Source: Nisaea sediminum
Lineage (GTDB): Bacteria; Pseudomonadota; Alphaproteobacteria; Thalassobaculales; Thalassobaculaceae
Reading direction: 5' to 3'
DNA: 64,000 bases
Assembly: GCF_014904705.1 (NCBI RefSeq)
Contig: NZ_JACZCQ010000009.1
Location: forward strand, 124,001-188,000
The notes beneath the pieces are model-generated. The model did no database searches. It had not been told where the DNA came from and saw only the letters and a program-made list of their open reading frames with translations. Position numbers and translations under genes: made by a program. Below, piece by piece: positions 24,800-33,794 of the stretch (positions within the stretch are counted from its first letter, which is position 1; every line of letters begins with the position of its first letter).

Positions 24800-26773
24800 T
24801 CAGAGGCCGCGCCGCCGGATGATGGAAATCAGGAGCAGAGCGAACAGATAGCCGCCGCCGATCAGCGCGGCGACGATGCCTGCCGGAAGCTGGTTCGGAT
24901 AGGCGACGAACCGGCCTGTAACCTCGGCGGCCACCAGAAGGATCGTGCCGAGTGCAGTGGCGGCGACGAGCTGCTGGCCCGCCCGCCGCGCCCCGAGCAT
25001 GGTCGCCGCGTGCGGCGCCAGAAGGCCGATGAAGGAGATCGGGCCGACCCAGGCGACAACGCTGCCGGCTCCCGTCGCGACGAGCGCCAGCAGAATGCGC
25101 CGGGCGGGGATCACGCCGACGCCCCGCGCCGCCGCCATGCCCGCTCCGAGGGAAAGCAAGGTCAGCCAGCGCCGTAGCGCAAATGTGAGGCCGAAGATGG
25201 CGATGGCGGTCGCGCACAGCGTTGCGGCGCCATGGGCCGAGACCAGGGAGGTCGCCCCGGTCTTCCATGCCAGCAAGTCGTAGGCTTCCTCGCCGGCCCG
25301 TGCCATTGCGAACTGGATCATCGCGTCGAGCAGGGCCGCGAGGGCGATGCCGGTCAGGATCAGGATCGCCGGCGGGGTTTCGCTCCGCTGCCAGAGGAAG
25401 GACAAAAGGATCAGCACCGCGAAAGCGCCGAGCGCAGCGCTCGGGATCGCGATCTGGGTGGCCGGAAGTCCGAAAAACACGACCCCACCGACCGCGACGA
25501 ATGTCGCGCCCGCAGTGACGCCGAGCACGTCGGGACTGGCGAGCGGATTGCGCAGCAGCCGCTGCAGGATGACACCGATGGTGGCGAGCAGGGCGCCCGC
25601 TCCGGCAGCCGCGACCACGCTCGGCCAGCGCAAGGCGAGGATCATCCCGCGGATCCGTTCCGACTGGTCTCCGATCCAGACGGGGCCGTCGGGCGAGGCG
25701 CCAAAGCCGATGGCGAGGGCGACGGCAGCGAGCGCGGCTGCGCAAAGCGCCGGAATGAGCAGGCGCGGGGAGCGCTCCAGCCCCCATGCCATGTGGAAAC
25801 CGCCCGCTGCTTCCGGCCTGAGTTGCCTGAAGGCGACCAGGATCAAAACCGGCGCCCCGATCAGCGCCGCGCTGGACCCGCTTGGGATCAGGGTGCGCGA
25901 CCAGTCGTTCAGGGCGACCGGGATGGCATCGGTCAGAGCGAGGCTCGCTGCGCCGACGAGGGCGCCGAGCAACAGTGAGGGCACGACCGCCCGGACGCCG
26001 AGCAGGCGGATCACGTTTGGCGCTATCAGGCCGATGAAGCCGATGGCGCCGACTACCGCGATCGAGGCGGCGGTCAGCCAGACCGCAAGGCCGAGCAGGG
26101 CGATCACCAGCGGCAGCACGGCGAGGCCGCGGGCCTTGGCGGCGTCCTGGCCCAGCCGCATGATGGAGAGTGGTCGGGCGAGGGCGAGCAGGAGGATAGC
26201 CCCGGCGGCGATCTGCGGCGCCAACCATCGCGCGTCGGCCCAACCGGTCTGCGTCAGGTCCCCGGCGGACCATACGAACACTGCCTGTATGGTATCGCCG
26301 TTGAGCAGCGCAAGGATCAGGGCCGCACCGCCGAGAAACAGGTTGGTCGCCATGCCCACGACGATGACGACGATCCCATCCATCCGCGCGAGCCCGGATA
26401 CGGTGAGGACCAGCGCCGTCACCCCGAGACCGCCCAAGAGGCAAATCCAGACACCGTAACGGGCCGCGAAATCGGGCCAGAACACGGTCGCGACCATCAG
26501 GGCAAGCCAGGCGCCGGCGATGGTGCCGAGGGTCGAGGGCGAGCCGAGCGGGTTGCGGGTGATCTCCTGCATGGTGCTGCCGGCAAGACCGAGCGCGGCG
26601 CCGACGAGGAGCGCCATTGCGATGCGGGGCAGCTCGGAGCTCCAGAACAGGATGCCGGGCAGGCCGCTGCCATCCAGCATCGTGGCGGCTGTCAGTCCGG
26701 CAGGATAACCGGCGGCGAGATGCAGAGAGGATCCCCCGACCAGCAAGGCCAGGACGACGAGATACGGCCGCAT
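24800..26773 (-). CDS. fhuB: ferric siderophore ABC transporter permease FhuB
   Basis: A 657-aa protein made of two FecCD-type permease halves in tandem (about residues 1-315 and 330-657), each with about ten helices and each carrying the family motif (MQEITRNPLGSPSTLG and LQRLLRNPLASPDVLG). The fused form is typical of FhuB, the hydroxamate-siderophore permease. It overlaps the fhuD stop by one base at 26773, so translation is coupled. It is the last gene of the operon. Confidence 0.94.
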   Translation of the reverse strand: MRPYLVVLALLVGGSSLHLAAGYPAGLTAATMLDGSGLPGILFWSSELPRIAMALLVGAALGLAGSTMQEITRNPLGSPSTLGTIAGAWLALMVATVFWPDFAARYGVWICLLGGLGVTALVLTVSGLARMDGIVVIVVGMATNLFLGGAALILALLNGDTIQAVFVWSAGDLTQTGWADARWLAPQIAAGAILLLALARPLSIMRLGQDAAKARGLAVLPLVIALLGLAVWLTAASIAVVGAIGFIGLIAPNVIRLLGVRAVVPSLLLGALVGAASLALTDAIPVALNDWSRTLIPSGSSAALIGAPVLILVAFRQLRPEAAGGFHMAWGLERSPRLLIPALCAAALAAVALAIGFGASPDGPVWIGDQSERIRGMILALRWPSVVAAAGAGALLATIGVILQRLLRNPLASPDVLGVTAGATFVAVGGVVFFGLPATQIAIPSAALGAFAVLILLSFLWQRSETPPAILILTGIALAALLDAMIQFAMARAGEEAYDLLAWKTGATSLVSAHGAATLCATAIAIFGLTFALRRWLTLLSLGAGMAAARGVGVIPARRILLALVATGAGSVVAWVGPISFIGLLAPHAATMLGARRAGQQLVAATALGTILLVAAEVTGRFVAYPNQLPAGIVAALIGGGYLFALLLISIIRRRGL

Positions 26774-27708
26774 CAGTTCTCGCCGGCCAGCAGGGCTTTC
26801 GTGATCTGCTGGGCGATGCGGCCGATCGAGAGCGCCCCGCCATAGGTCCAGAGTGTCGGCAGGGTGCGGAACCGTCCCGCCTTCACGAAGGGCATCTCCC
26901 GCCAGAGCGCGGTGTCAAACAGCTGATCGCCCTTCGGGAAGGGTTCCATATGCATCACGTAGTCGTCCTCGATTTCCGCCAGCGCGGTGACCGGCTTGAA
27001 GGCGATGCCCCAGCGGGAATTCTCGATCGGATACCCGGTCTCCAGACCGAGCGCGTTCATCGCCGCTTCCGGCAGTCCGTTGGTGCCGGAAATTACCACG
27101 CGTTTGTCGTCGATGAAGCGCACGATGGTGAGTTTAGGCGCGCCGTCCGGAAAGGTGTCGGCGATGTCACGCTTCAGCCGCTCGAGCTTCGCATCCATTT
27201 CCGCCAGTTTCCTCTCCGCCAGGCCCCGGCGGTCGAAGAGCGTGCCGAGCTCGAGGAAGTTGGCGCGGACCGCCGCTTCGTTGTCGTGGTCCTCGCTGAA
27301 AAGTTCGAAATGCAGGGTCGGCGCAATGGCTTCCGCATGGTCGGCATAGTTTGCCTGCTGGCCGCCCAACAGCAGCAGGTCCGGCTGCAGACCGAGGATG
27401 CGTTCGAGGTTCGGGGTTTCGCGTTTGCCGACATCGACGGAAGCCTTCGGGATCGGCGGGTACGCGACCCATTGGGCGTAACCTTCCGGATCGGCGACGC
27501 CGGCTGGTGTGACCCCCAGCTCGATGAGCTGTTCGGTGAGCGCCCAGTTCAGCGAGACGACCCGCTCAGGGACGGAGGAGAAGGCGCGCGAGCCGCGCGA
27601 GTCCGTGATCGTTCTTGCGCTACGGGCGAGGAGGGTTGCCGGGAGGGCAGTGGCGCCGGCGGAGGCCAGCAGGCTTCCGAGGAAAGCGCGTCGTGCGAGG
27701 GGGCGCAT
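26773..27708 (-). CDS. fhuD: siderophore-binding periplasmic protein FhuD
   Basis: A 311-aa binding protein of the TroA/FepB/FhuD class. It carries a twin-arginine-type signal (ARRAFLG, residues 6-12) followed by a hydrophobic core and Ala-rich cleavage region, which is common for FhuD in alphaproteobacteria. The body includes 'RVVSLNWALTEQLIELGVTP' and LGLQPDLLLLGGQQ. It hands ferric siderophore to FhuB in the periplasm. Between fhuC (12 bp) and fhuB (1-bp overlap). Confidence 0.92.
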   Translation of the reverse strand: MRPLARRAFLGSLLASAGATALPATLLARSARTITDSRGSRAFSSVPERVVSLNWALTEQLIELGVTPAGVADPEGYAQWVAYPPIPKASVDVGKRETPNLERILGLQPDLLLLGGQQANYADHAEAIAPTLHFELFSEDHDNEAAVRANFLELGTLFDRRGLAERKLAEMDAKLERLKRDIADTFPDGAPKLTIVRFIDDKRVVISGTNGLPEAAMNALGLETGYPIENSRWGIAFKPVTALAEIEDDYVMHMEPFPKGDQLFDTALWREMPFVKAGRFRTLPTLWTYGGALSIGRIAQQITKALLAGEN

Positions 27709-27720
27709 GAAAGTGTCCTG

Positions 27721-28488
27721 TCAGTCGCTGAGCGCAACGAGACGGTCGTCGCGCGGATGCCGCGTAATGGAAAAGGGATGGCCGAACAATTCGCGCAGAA
27801 GGGAGCCGTCAAGCAGCTCTTCCGGCGATCCTCGAAAGGCGAGGCGACCCTGCTTCAGGGCCACGATGTCGTCGGCATAGCGTGCGGCGAGATTGATGTC
27901 GTGCAGGATGGCGACCACGCCGATCCCGGTTTCCGCGTTCTGCCGGGCGAGATGACTGACGACCTCCACCTGGTGAGCGGTATCGAGCGCGGAGACCGGC
28001 TCGTCGAGCAGGACGCAGCTCGCGTCCTGCGCCAGCGCCATGGCGATCCACCCGCGCTGTCGCTCGCCGCCGGAAAGATGGTCGACGAGCGTATCGGCGA
28101 AATGCTCGACATTCATTGCCCTCAGGCATTTCTGAACGATTTGGTCGTCCTCCCGTCGCCAGCGGGCGAAAGGGCCGCGCCAGGGGTAGCGCCCGAGGGT
28201 GCAGAGCGCCCGGGTGTCGAGCCCGGGGGCCTCCGGAAGGTTCTGTGACAGATAGGCGACCGTGCGGGCGAACTCCGACTGTCCGTACTGCTCAATCGGC
28301 TTGTCCTCGAGAAGGACCTGCCCGCTCCCGGCACGCTGTTGGCGCGCCAGGATTTTCATTAGGGTGGACTTGCCGGAGCCATTCTGTCCGAGGATGACGG
28401 TGAACCGGCCCGGAGCGATGTGAAGCCGTTCGAGATCGAGGACGGTCCGTCCCCCGTAAGTGACCGTGAGGTCGCTGATCCTGAACAT
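27721..28488 (-). CDS. fhuC: ferric siderophore ABC transporter ATP-binding protein FhuC
   Basis: A 255-aa ATPase with Walker A LGQNGSGKSTL near residue 35, Q-loop AYLSQNLPEAPGLD, signature LSGGERQRGWIAMA, Walker B CVLLDEPVSALD and switch His in AILHDINLA. Ferric-siderophore type (FepC/FhuC). ATG 28488 is chosen because the long frame upstream to 28959 is antisense to the receptor gene. Spaced 40 bp after the receptor stop and followed by fhuD. Confidence 0.94.
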   Translation of the reverse strand: MFRISDLTVTYGGRTVLDLERLHIAPGRFTVILGQNGSGKSTLMKILARQQRAGSGQVLLEDKPIEQYGQSEFARTVAYLSQNLPEAPGLDTRALCTLGRYPWRGPFARWRREDDQIVQKCLRAMNVEHFADTLVDHLSGGERQRGWIAMALAQDASCVLLDEPVSALDTAHQVEVVSHLARQNAETGIGVVAILHDINLAARYADDIVALKQGRLAFRGSPEELLDGSLLRELFGHPFSITRHPRDDRLVALSD

Positions 28489-28528
28489 TGTATCGGTGCT
28501 CCGCGCCCGTCTCGTATGCCGTTTTTGC

Positions 28529-30625
28529 TCAGAACTTGACGCTGTAGGCCAGCGCGACCGTCCGCCCCGGTCCCTTGACGTAGTAGTAGTCGTCATAGGC
28601 GTAGGACTGCACCGAGTAGGACTGCTGCAGCACCGGCACGTAGCTCTCGTTGAAGATGTTCTCGATCCCGAAGCTGAGGGTGCCGGGGCCGACCTGGAAG
28701 CGGCCGAGCAGGTCGACGAGGAAATAGTTGTCGATGGTCTGCAGGCCGGAGAACTGGTCGCTGTCCGGGTTGCGGGTGCCGGAATAGAGCGTCTGCAGGC
28801 GCAGCGAGCCGAAGTCCCAGGGACGCGCCTCGACATAGGTCGTGATCTTGGCCGGCGCGATTCGGTCGGAGCCGAGGTCGGTATCGTAACCGCCGTCGCC
28901 GTTGGCGTCGTAGCGGCCTTCGAGCCAGGTGAAGGTGCCGCCGATATCGACTTTCTCATGCAGCGCGTAGGACGCCGCCACCTCGACGCCGTAGACCTTC
29001 TCCGGCGCGAGCTGGATGTTCAGGTTCCGGTCGTAGGTCACGCCGTTGTTGGACTCGTTGTAGAACACGGTCGGCTGGACCATGAAGCCGGCATGCTCGA
29101 TGCGGAAGCCGAGCTCGTAGCTTTTGGTCTTCTGGCCTTCGGAGGAGAGCTGGGAGACGTCGGTGAAGTTCGAGTCGTAGAGATAGCGCCCCAGATCTCC
29201 GAGCTGGAAGCCTTCCGAATAGCCGCCGAACACGCCGAGACCGTCGAGCAGCTGATAAGACGCGCTGATGTTGAACAGCGGCTCGCGGTAATCGACCGTG
29301 CCGCCGTTCACATTGTTGCCGAGTTCATTGACGTGGGTCGGGATATCAACGTCGATGATCTCGTAGCGGACGCCGCCGGTGATCTTGAGATCGGAGGTCA
29401 GGTCGGCCTGGAGCTGCGCGAAGGGCGCGTAGCCGTTCATCGTGTAGTCGGGCACCGTCGAGGGTGCGTCGATGTCGTTTACCACGGTTTTGTCGTGGAT
29501 GTAGTCGACGCCCCAGATCAGGTTCAGCGGTAGCGGGGAGGCTTCGATCGGCGTGTCGATGGTCAGCCGGGAGCCGAATTTCGAGGATTCGGTCTCGTAC
29601 TGGTTATAGACGGTGTTCAGGAACTCGGTCCGGGTGAAGGTCGTGGTGTTGTTGTTGTAATAGCCCTGCAGGCTGACCGCGCTGCCCAGCACGTCGATAT
29701 TGCTGTAGGTCGCGTTCAGCGTGAGATTTTCGATCCCGGGCTTCCTGGTGTTGAGGTTGCCCCGGGATGGTGTCGCGCTGGTGTTGTTCGTGACGCTGCC
29801 GCCGCCGACCAGGCCGGCCCAGTCGCTGTCCTGGGTGTAGTCGTAGTAGTTGGCGCTGAATTCGAGCCGGTGATCCTCGCGCTCGACTCCGAGCTTGCCG
29901 AGGAAGTTGTAGGAGGTGATGTCGTCGGTGCCGCCCTGGGTGCCGTAGCTGTCCGGCGGGCGGCGTTCTCCGTCGGCGGTGAAGCTGCTGCCGGCCTTGT
30001 CGAAGTTCCCGTTCAGTAGATAGTCGATGTGACCGGTGCGGCCCGATGCGCCGAGATTGGTCGTGTAGCTCGCGGACTCGCCGACATCTTCCGGCTGGAA
30101 ACGGAAACCGGCGGCGGCGGTGTAATTGACCTCACCGTCCTCCGGTTTCCTGGTGATGATGTTGACGAGGCCGCCCGGTGCGCCGAAGCCGTAGGCGGCG
30201 GTCGCGCCGCGTACCACTTCGATCCTTTCGATCGCGCTCGAGCTGATGCTGTTCAGCGCGCGGTAGTTGTTGTTCAGGGTATTGGTCTGCGGCACGCCAT
30301 CGATCAGGGTGAGAAAGTTACGTCCGCGCAGGGTCTGGCCGTATTCCGTCAGGTTTTCCGTCGCCTGGCCGAAGCCGGGAACCGTCTTGGCGAGGATCTG
30401 GCCGACCGGTGTGTTGACGGAACTCTGTTCCTCGATTTCTTCGCGGGTGACGACGGTGACGGAGACCGTTGTTTCCTCGACCGGGGTTTCGGTCCGGGTC
30501 GCCGACGTCACGGTGATCTTGTCGAGCGTCGCCGACGCACCGGCGTTGGGCTTGTCCTGCGCCAGTGCCGTCGCAGCCGTCAGGGCCGTCGTGGCGGTCA
30601 ACGCGAGCAGAAGCAGCTTGTTCAT
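28529..30625 (-). CDS. TonB-dependent siderophore receptor
   Basis: A 698-aa outer membrane receptor. A signal peptide spans residues 1-23; a TonB-box-like stretch (DKITVTS) follows, then the plug domain with 'VVRGATAAYGFGAPGGLVNI' and a beta barrel ending in VALAYSVKF, whose terminal phenylalanine is the outer-membrane insertion signal. Length is normal for ferric hydroxamate/catecholate receptors. A first Met at 30652 would add nine residues; 30625 better fits the signal peptide. It is in one operon with the reductase upstream and fhuCDB downstream. The exact siderophore is not clear. Confidence 0.94.
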   Translation of the reverse strand: MNKLLLLALTATTALTAATALAQDKPNAGASATLDKITVTSATRTETPVEETTVSVTVVTREEIEEQSSVNTPVGQILAKTVPGFGQATENLTEYGQTLRGRNFLTLIDGVPQTNTLNNNYRALNSISSSAIERIEVVRGATAAYGFGAPGGLVNIITRKPEDGEVNYTAAAGFRFQPEDVGESASYTTNLGASGRTGHIDYLLNGNFDKAGSSFTADGERRPPDSYGTQGGTDDITSYNFLGKLGVEREDHRLEFSANYYDYTQDSDWAGLVGGGSVTNNTSATPSRGNLNTRKPGIENLTLNATYSNIDVLGSAVSLQGYYNNNTTTFTRTEFLNTVYNQYETESSKFGSRLTIDTPIEASPLPLNLIWGVDYIHDKTVVNDIDAPSTVPDYTMNGYAPFAQLQADLTSDLKITGGVRYEIIDVDIPTHVNELGNNVNGGTVDYREPLFNISASYQLLDGLGVFGGYSEGFQLGDLGRYLYDSNFTDVSQLSSEGQKTKSYELGFRIEHAGFMVQPTVFYNESNNGVTYDRNLNIQLAPEKVYGVEVAASYALHEKVDIGGTFTWLEGRYDANGDGGYDTDLGSDRIAPAKITTYVEARPWDFGSLRLQTLYSGTRNPDSDQFSGLQTIDNYFLVDLLGRFQVGPGTLSFGIENIFNESYVPVLQQSYSVQSYAYDDYYYVKGPGRTVALAYSVKF

Positions 30626-30643
30626 GGAATAACTCACTCTACG

Positions 30644-30658
30644 CAATGACATTCATTG
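30644..30658. promoter_or_regulatory. symmetric element between reductase and receptor
   Basis: CAATG (30644-30648) and CATTG (30654-30658) around ACATT form a short perfect inverted repeat just upstream of the receptor start and overlapping the reductase stop region. Placement in an iron operon suggests a regulator site, but the sequence is short and may be chance. Confidence 0.3.
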
Positions 30659-31693
30659 GGATTTGGCGGTTTCGTCGCGCCGCCAGTAGACGGCGCTGTA
30701 CCTGCGCTCCGGCGCGAGGCCGAGCGCGGTTTTGAAATGTTCGCGAATCTCTTTCGCCTGTTCTGCCTCGCCGGCAAACCAGCCGGTCTGGTCCGCGCCA
30801 CGCGCCGCCGTCGCCGCTTTCAGCGCGGCGGGCAGATCGTCAATCGGGACCCAGTCGAGGGTGAACCCGTCCGGCAGGGAGACAGCGAGGGGGTCCTGAT
30901 GCGGCCGCAATCCGATGATTGCATGACCTCCATCGGTGCCGGATCGGGCTTCGAGGATCCGCATGATCGCGGGAACGGCGGTGTCGTCTCCGCCGATCGC
31001 AAGCCATCCGCCGGCCGGGAAATGGCCGCCACCCGGTCCAATCATGCCGATCCGGTCGCCCGGCCGCGCAGACTCGGCCCAGTCCGAGAAGAGGCCGCCG
31101 GCATGGCGCACGATGTCGATCTCGACCTCGCCCCGCTCTGGGGAAATCTCGCGGACCGTGTAAACGCGGACGGTCAGTTCGTCCTTTCCGGCCGGAAACC
31201 GGATGGCGCCGGAGGTCTCGATTGTCGGCCAGACGATCTCGGGGCGTGCCGGATCCCGCGGCAGCATGAGGCGGACATGCAATCCACGCTCGGTGAACGG
31301 CGTGAGGTCCTTTCCTTTGAGGGTCATGCGCAGCAGCCAATCGCAGAGCGCCCTCGTGCGGACGATCGTCATTTCCCGCAGGTTCTTCGGCCGCCCCGGC
31401 GCCGGTGCCGTTCCGCTCCAGACGATGCCTTTCGCCAGGGCCGGGTCGTGGGCGATCAGATATTCCGAAACGGAGCCCTGCAGCACGGTCAGGCCGTCCT
31501 CGTCCGGGGAGTCGATCCGAACACTGAGCCGGTCCGCGTCAGCGGCGAGTCGGATCTTTCCGTACGAGGTCTCGAAGACGGCCCGGTCCCGGTGCCGCGC
31601 AACAGGATGGAGATCATGCGTCGCAAGATGACGGACATGGTCTTCCAGCCAAACCCCGGCATTTCCGATTTCCACGGATATTTCTGACTGCAT
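30653..31693 (-). CDS. siderophore-interacting protein with N-terminal DUF2218
   Basis: A 346-aa fusion. Residues ~3-85 form DUF2218 (VRHLATHDLHPVARHRDRAV, IRLAADADRLSVRI), and the rest is the siderophore-interacting FAD/NAD(P)H reductase: FAD-binding region 'REMTIVRTRALCDWLLRMTL', FPAGGWLAIGGDDTAVPAI and C-terminal WFAGEAEQAKEIR with YWRRDE. It reduces iron in siderophores in the cytoplasm to release it. Start at 31693; the frame extending to 31762 crosses the regulatory repeat. First gene of the receptor-fhuCDB operon. Confidence 0.92.
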   Translation of the reverse strand: MQSEISVEIGNAGVWLEDHVRHLATHDLHPVARHRDRAVFETSYGKIRLAADADRLSVRIDSPDEDGLTVLQGSVSEYLIAHDPALAKGIVWSGTAPAPGRPKNLREMTIVRTRALCDWLLRMTLKGKDLTPFTERGLHVRLMLPRDPARPEIVWPTIETSGAIRFPAGKDELTVRVYTVREISPERGEVEIDIVRHAGGLFSDWAESARPGDRIGMIGPGGGHFPAGGWLAIGGDDTAVPAIMRILEARSGTDGGHAIIGLRPHQDPLAVSLPDGFTLDWVPIDDLPAALKAATAARGADQTGWFAGEAEQAKEIREHFKTALGLAPERRYSAVYWRRDETAKSQ

Positions 31694-31728
31694 GGCCCCG
31701 CGCCCGTTGCGGCATCGGGTGCCGCTAT

Positions 31729-31749
31729 TGCAAATGAGAGTTGTTTGCA
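31729..31749. promoter_or_regulatory. inverted repeat upstream of siderophore operon
   Basis: TGCAAA (31729-31734) and TTTGCA (31744-31749) form a perfect 6-bp inverted repeat with 9-base spacer, 36 bp before the first gene of an iron-acquisition operon. It contains TGAGAG, similar to the half site before fbpA, so an iron-responsive regulator is a sensible candidate. Confidence 0.45.
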
Positions 31750-31847
31750 GAATCAGTCGCATAATTTGCGCGATGTCAAGCGCGGAGGCATGGTGCCGTC
31801 ACCCGATCAGCGGCGAAAACTCGCTATGTGGAAATGCATGGGGGTCG

Positions 31848-31864
31848 GCCGGACCTCGTCCGGC
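31848..31864 (-). terminator. hairpin downstream of quiC
   Basis: GCCGGAC (31848-31854) and GTCCGGC (31858-31864) form a tight 7-bp stem with a 3-base loop directly after the quiC stop codon. No U-run on the minus strand, so a rho-assisted terminator or mRNA end-protecting hairpin is likely. Confidence 0.5.
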
Positions 31865-33760
31865 TTACACGGATGCGGCGGTCACGCCAGTGCTCAAGGC
31901 CCGCTTCTGGGCCGTGATCCGGAACTGCGCGTTTGCGGCGCCATATCCCGCACAGCCGTTTCGCCGTTCGACGATCTCGAAGAAGAAACCGTCGCCGTAA
32001 TTCGGGCTGTAGAGCTGGAAATACTCTCCCCGATCGTCCCGGTCGTAGAGGATGTTCGCCTTTTTCAGACGGTCGAGCAGGTCCGGGGCGAGACCGAAGC
32101 GGGCTTCCAGATCGTCATAATAGTTCGGCGAAATGGCGAGCGGCACGAAGCCGGTTTTTCGCAGGCTCTCTGCGGTCTCGAAAATGTCATCCGTGCGGAA
32201 GGCGATGTGCTGCACGGCCGAGCCAAAGCTCTCTGAAATGAAGTGCCCGGCCAGCGTCCGGCTGTTCTCGGCGCCGTTGAGGGTGATGCGAAGCGAACCC
32301 TCCGCATTCTCGATGGCCTGGCTGCGGACGAGACCGGCAGGATCGACGACATCGACCATAGGCGTCTTACGGGTTTCGAAGATCGAGGTGTAGAAGAGCA
32401 GCCAGGTCAGCATCTCCTCGTAGTTCATCGTCTGGGCTATGTGGTCGATCGCGGTGAGCCCGACGTCACCAGCCGCTGCTTCATCCACTTCCGGCTTGAA
32501 CTCGATCTCCCAGACACGGGCGAGATCGCTCTTGCCGTCGAGGAAATGAATGAGGCCGCCGCCGACCCCGCGGATCGCGGGGATCTTCAGCTCGCCGGGG
32601 CCGACCGGCTGCTCGAACGGCGTTGCTCCGAGTGCCTTCGCCCTCTCCACGGTCGCGCCCGCATCCTCGACCTTGAGGCCGATATCGCAGACCGTCGTGC
32701 CGTGCACGAGATAGGAGGAATGGGCGAAGCCCTCGCGCTCGGTATTGATGACGATATTGATTCCGCCCTGGCGCCAGAGCATCACGTCCTTCGCGATATG
32801 CCGCCCGGCGCGCCGGAAACCGAGGCGCCGGAGCATCGCAGCGAGATCCTCGGCCTCGCCCTCATCGGCTGCGAACTCAATGAACTCGATGCCTGATGCC
32901 TTGACCCGGGCCGGCATGTCCGGGACCTGGATCGCGATGCCCGGCTCGGCGCGTTTCACCTGGTCCATCAGGTAGAGCAGGGAGCGATGGCCGTCGACGG
33001 CGATGGTGCGGGGCGAGCCGCCGCGGAACTGGTCGTTGAAGATCTCCAGCGAGACCACGCCGTCATATCCGGTCGCGCAGACCGCACGCATGAAGCCGGT
33101 CACGTCGAGATCGCCTTCGCCGGGCATGTTCCGGTAATGGCGGCTCCAATGGAACAGGTCCATGTCCACTTTCGGCGCGTCGGCGAGCTGTACGAAGAAG
33201 ATCCGGTCGCCGGGGATCGAACGGATCGATTCCGGGCTGAGGCCCTTTCCGAGCGTGTGGAAGGAATCGAGGATCAGGCCGACATTCGGATGGTCGGCCC
33301 GACGCACGATCTCCCAAGCGTCCCTGTGGTCGCTGACATGGCGGCCCCAGGCCAGCGCTTCGTAGCCGATGCGGATCCCGCGCTTCGCCGCGCGCTCGCC
33401 GAGTTCGGCGAAATCCGCCGCCGCCCGGTCGATCCCGCCGAGCGAGAGCGGGGAGATGTTGGAGCAGATCAGCACGAGGTCCGCACCGAGTTCTCCCATC
33501 AGGTCGAACTTGCGCTCGGCCCGGTCGAAGGTGCGGCTGCGCTGCGGCTCGGGCATCCCCTCGAAGTCGCGGAACGGCTGGAAGAGGGTGATCTCGAGGC
33601 CGCTGTCGCGGACCAACTGTCCGGCCTCGCGCGGCGAGCCGTCGAAAGCGAGGAAATCGTTCTCGAAGATCTCGATCCCGTCGAATCCGGCGGCGGCGAT
33701 GGCTGCCAGCTTTTCCTCGAAATCTCCCGAGATCGAGACCGTGGCGATGGATGTCTTCAT
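31865..33760 (-). CDS. quiC: 3-dehydroshikimate dehydratase fused to HPPD-like domain (QuiC1 type)
   Basis: A 631-aa two-domain protein. Residues 1-275 form a xylose-isomerase-like TIM barrel with metal ligands in YEALAWGRHV, LILDSFHTLG and VSLEIFND. Residues 285-630 form a vicinal-oxygen-chelate module of the 4-hydroxyphenylpyruvate dioxygenase type with intact iron ligands (IDHIAQT, QHIAFRTDD, FFFEIVERR). This architecture is that of Pseudomonas QuiC1, which converts 3-dehydroshikimate to protocatechuate. It ends the operon tctC-tctB-tctA-quiC, suggesting import of a hydroaromatic acid. The HPPD module's role is unsettled. Confidence 0.9.
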   Translation of the reverse strand: MKTSIATVSISGDFEEKLAAIAAAGFDGIEIFENDFLAFDGSPREAGQLVRDSGLEITLFQPFRDFEGMPEPQRSRTFDRAERKFDLMGELGADLVLICSNISPLSLGGIDRAAADFAELGERAAKRGIRIGYEALAWGRHVSDHRDAWEIVRRADHPNVGLILDSFHTLGKGLSPESIRSIPGDRIFFVQLADAPKVDMDLFHWSRHYRNMPGEGDLDVTGFMRAVCATGYDGVVSLEIFNDQFRGGSPRTIAVDGHRSLLYLMDQVKRAEPGIAIQVPDMPARVKASGIEFIEFAADEGEAEDLAAMLRRLGFRRAGRHIAKDVMLWRQGGINIVINTEREGFAHSSYLVHGTTVCDIGLKVEDAGATVERAKALGATPFEQPVGPGELKIPAIRGVGGGLIHFLDGKSDLARVWEIEFKPEVDEAAAGDVGLTAIDHIAQTMNYEEMLTWLLFYTSIFETRKTPMVDVVDPAGLVRSQAIENAEGSLRITLNGAENSRTLAGHFISESFGSAVQHIAFRTDDIFETAESLRKTGFVPLAISPNYYDDLEARFGLAPDLLDRLKKANILYDRDDRGEYFQLYSPNYGDGFFFEIVERRNGCAGYGAANAQFRITAQKRALSTGVTAASV

Positions 33761-33794
33761 CTTCGTCGTGCCTCCGTTGTCGAGGGCGTTCAGA

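Noticed and set aside
24711-26843. 710-codon minus-strand frame overlapping fhuB
   Set aside because: Same strand but another frame; Arg/Pro/Gly-rich. The overlapping 657-aa frame has the FecCD motifs and is the real gene.
26617-28248. 543-codon plus-strand frame opposite fhuDC
   Set aside because: Antisense to FhuD and FhuC, no domain, charged composition.
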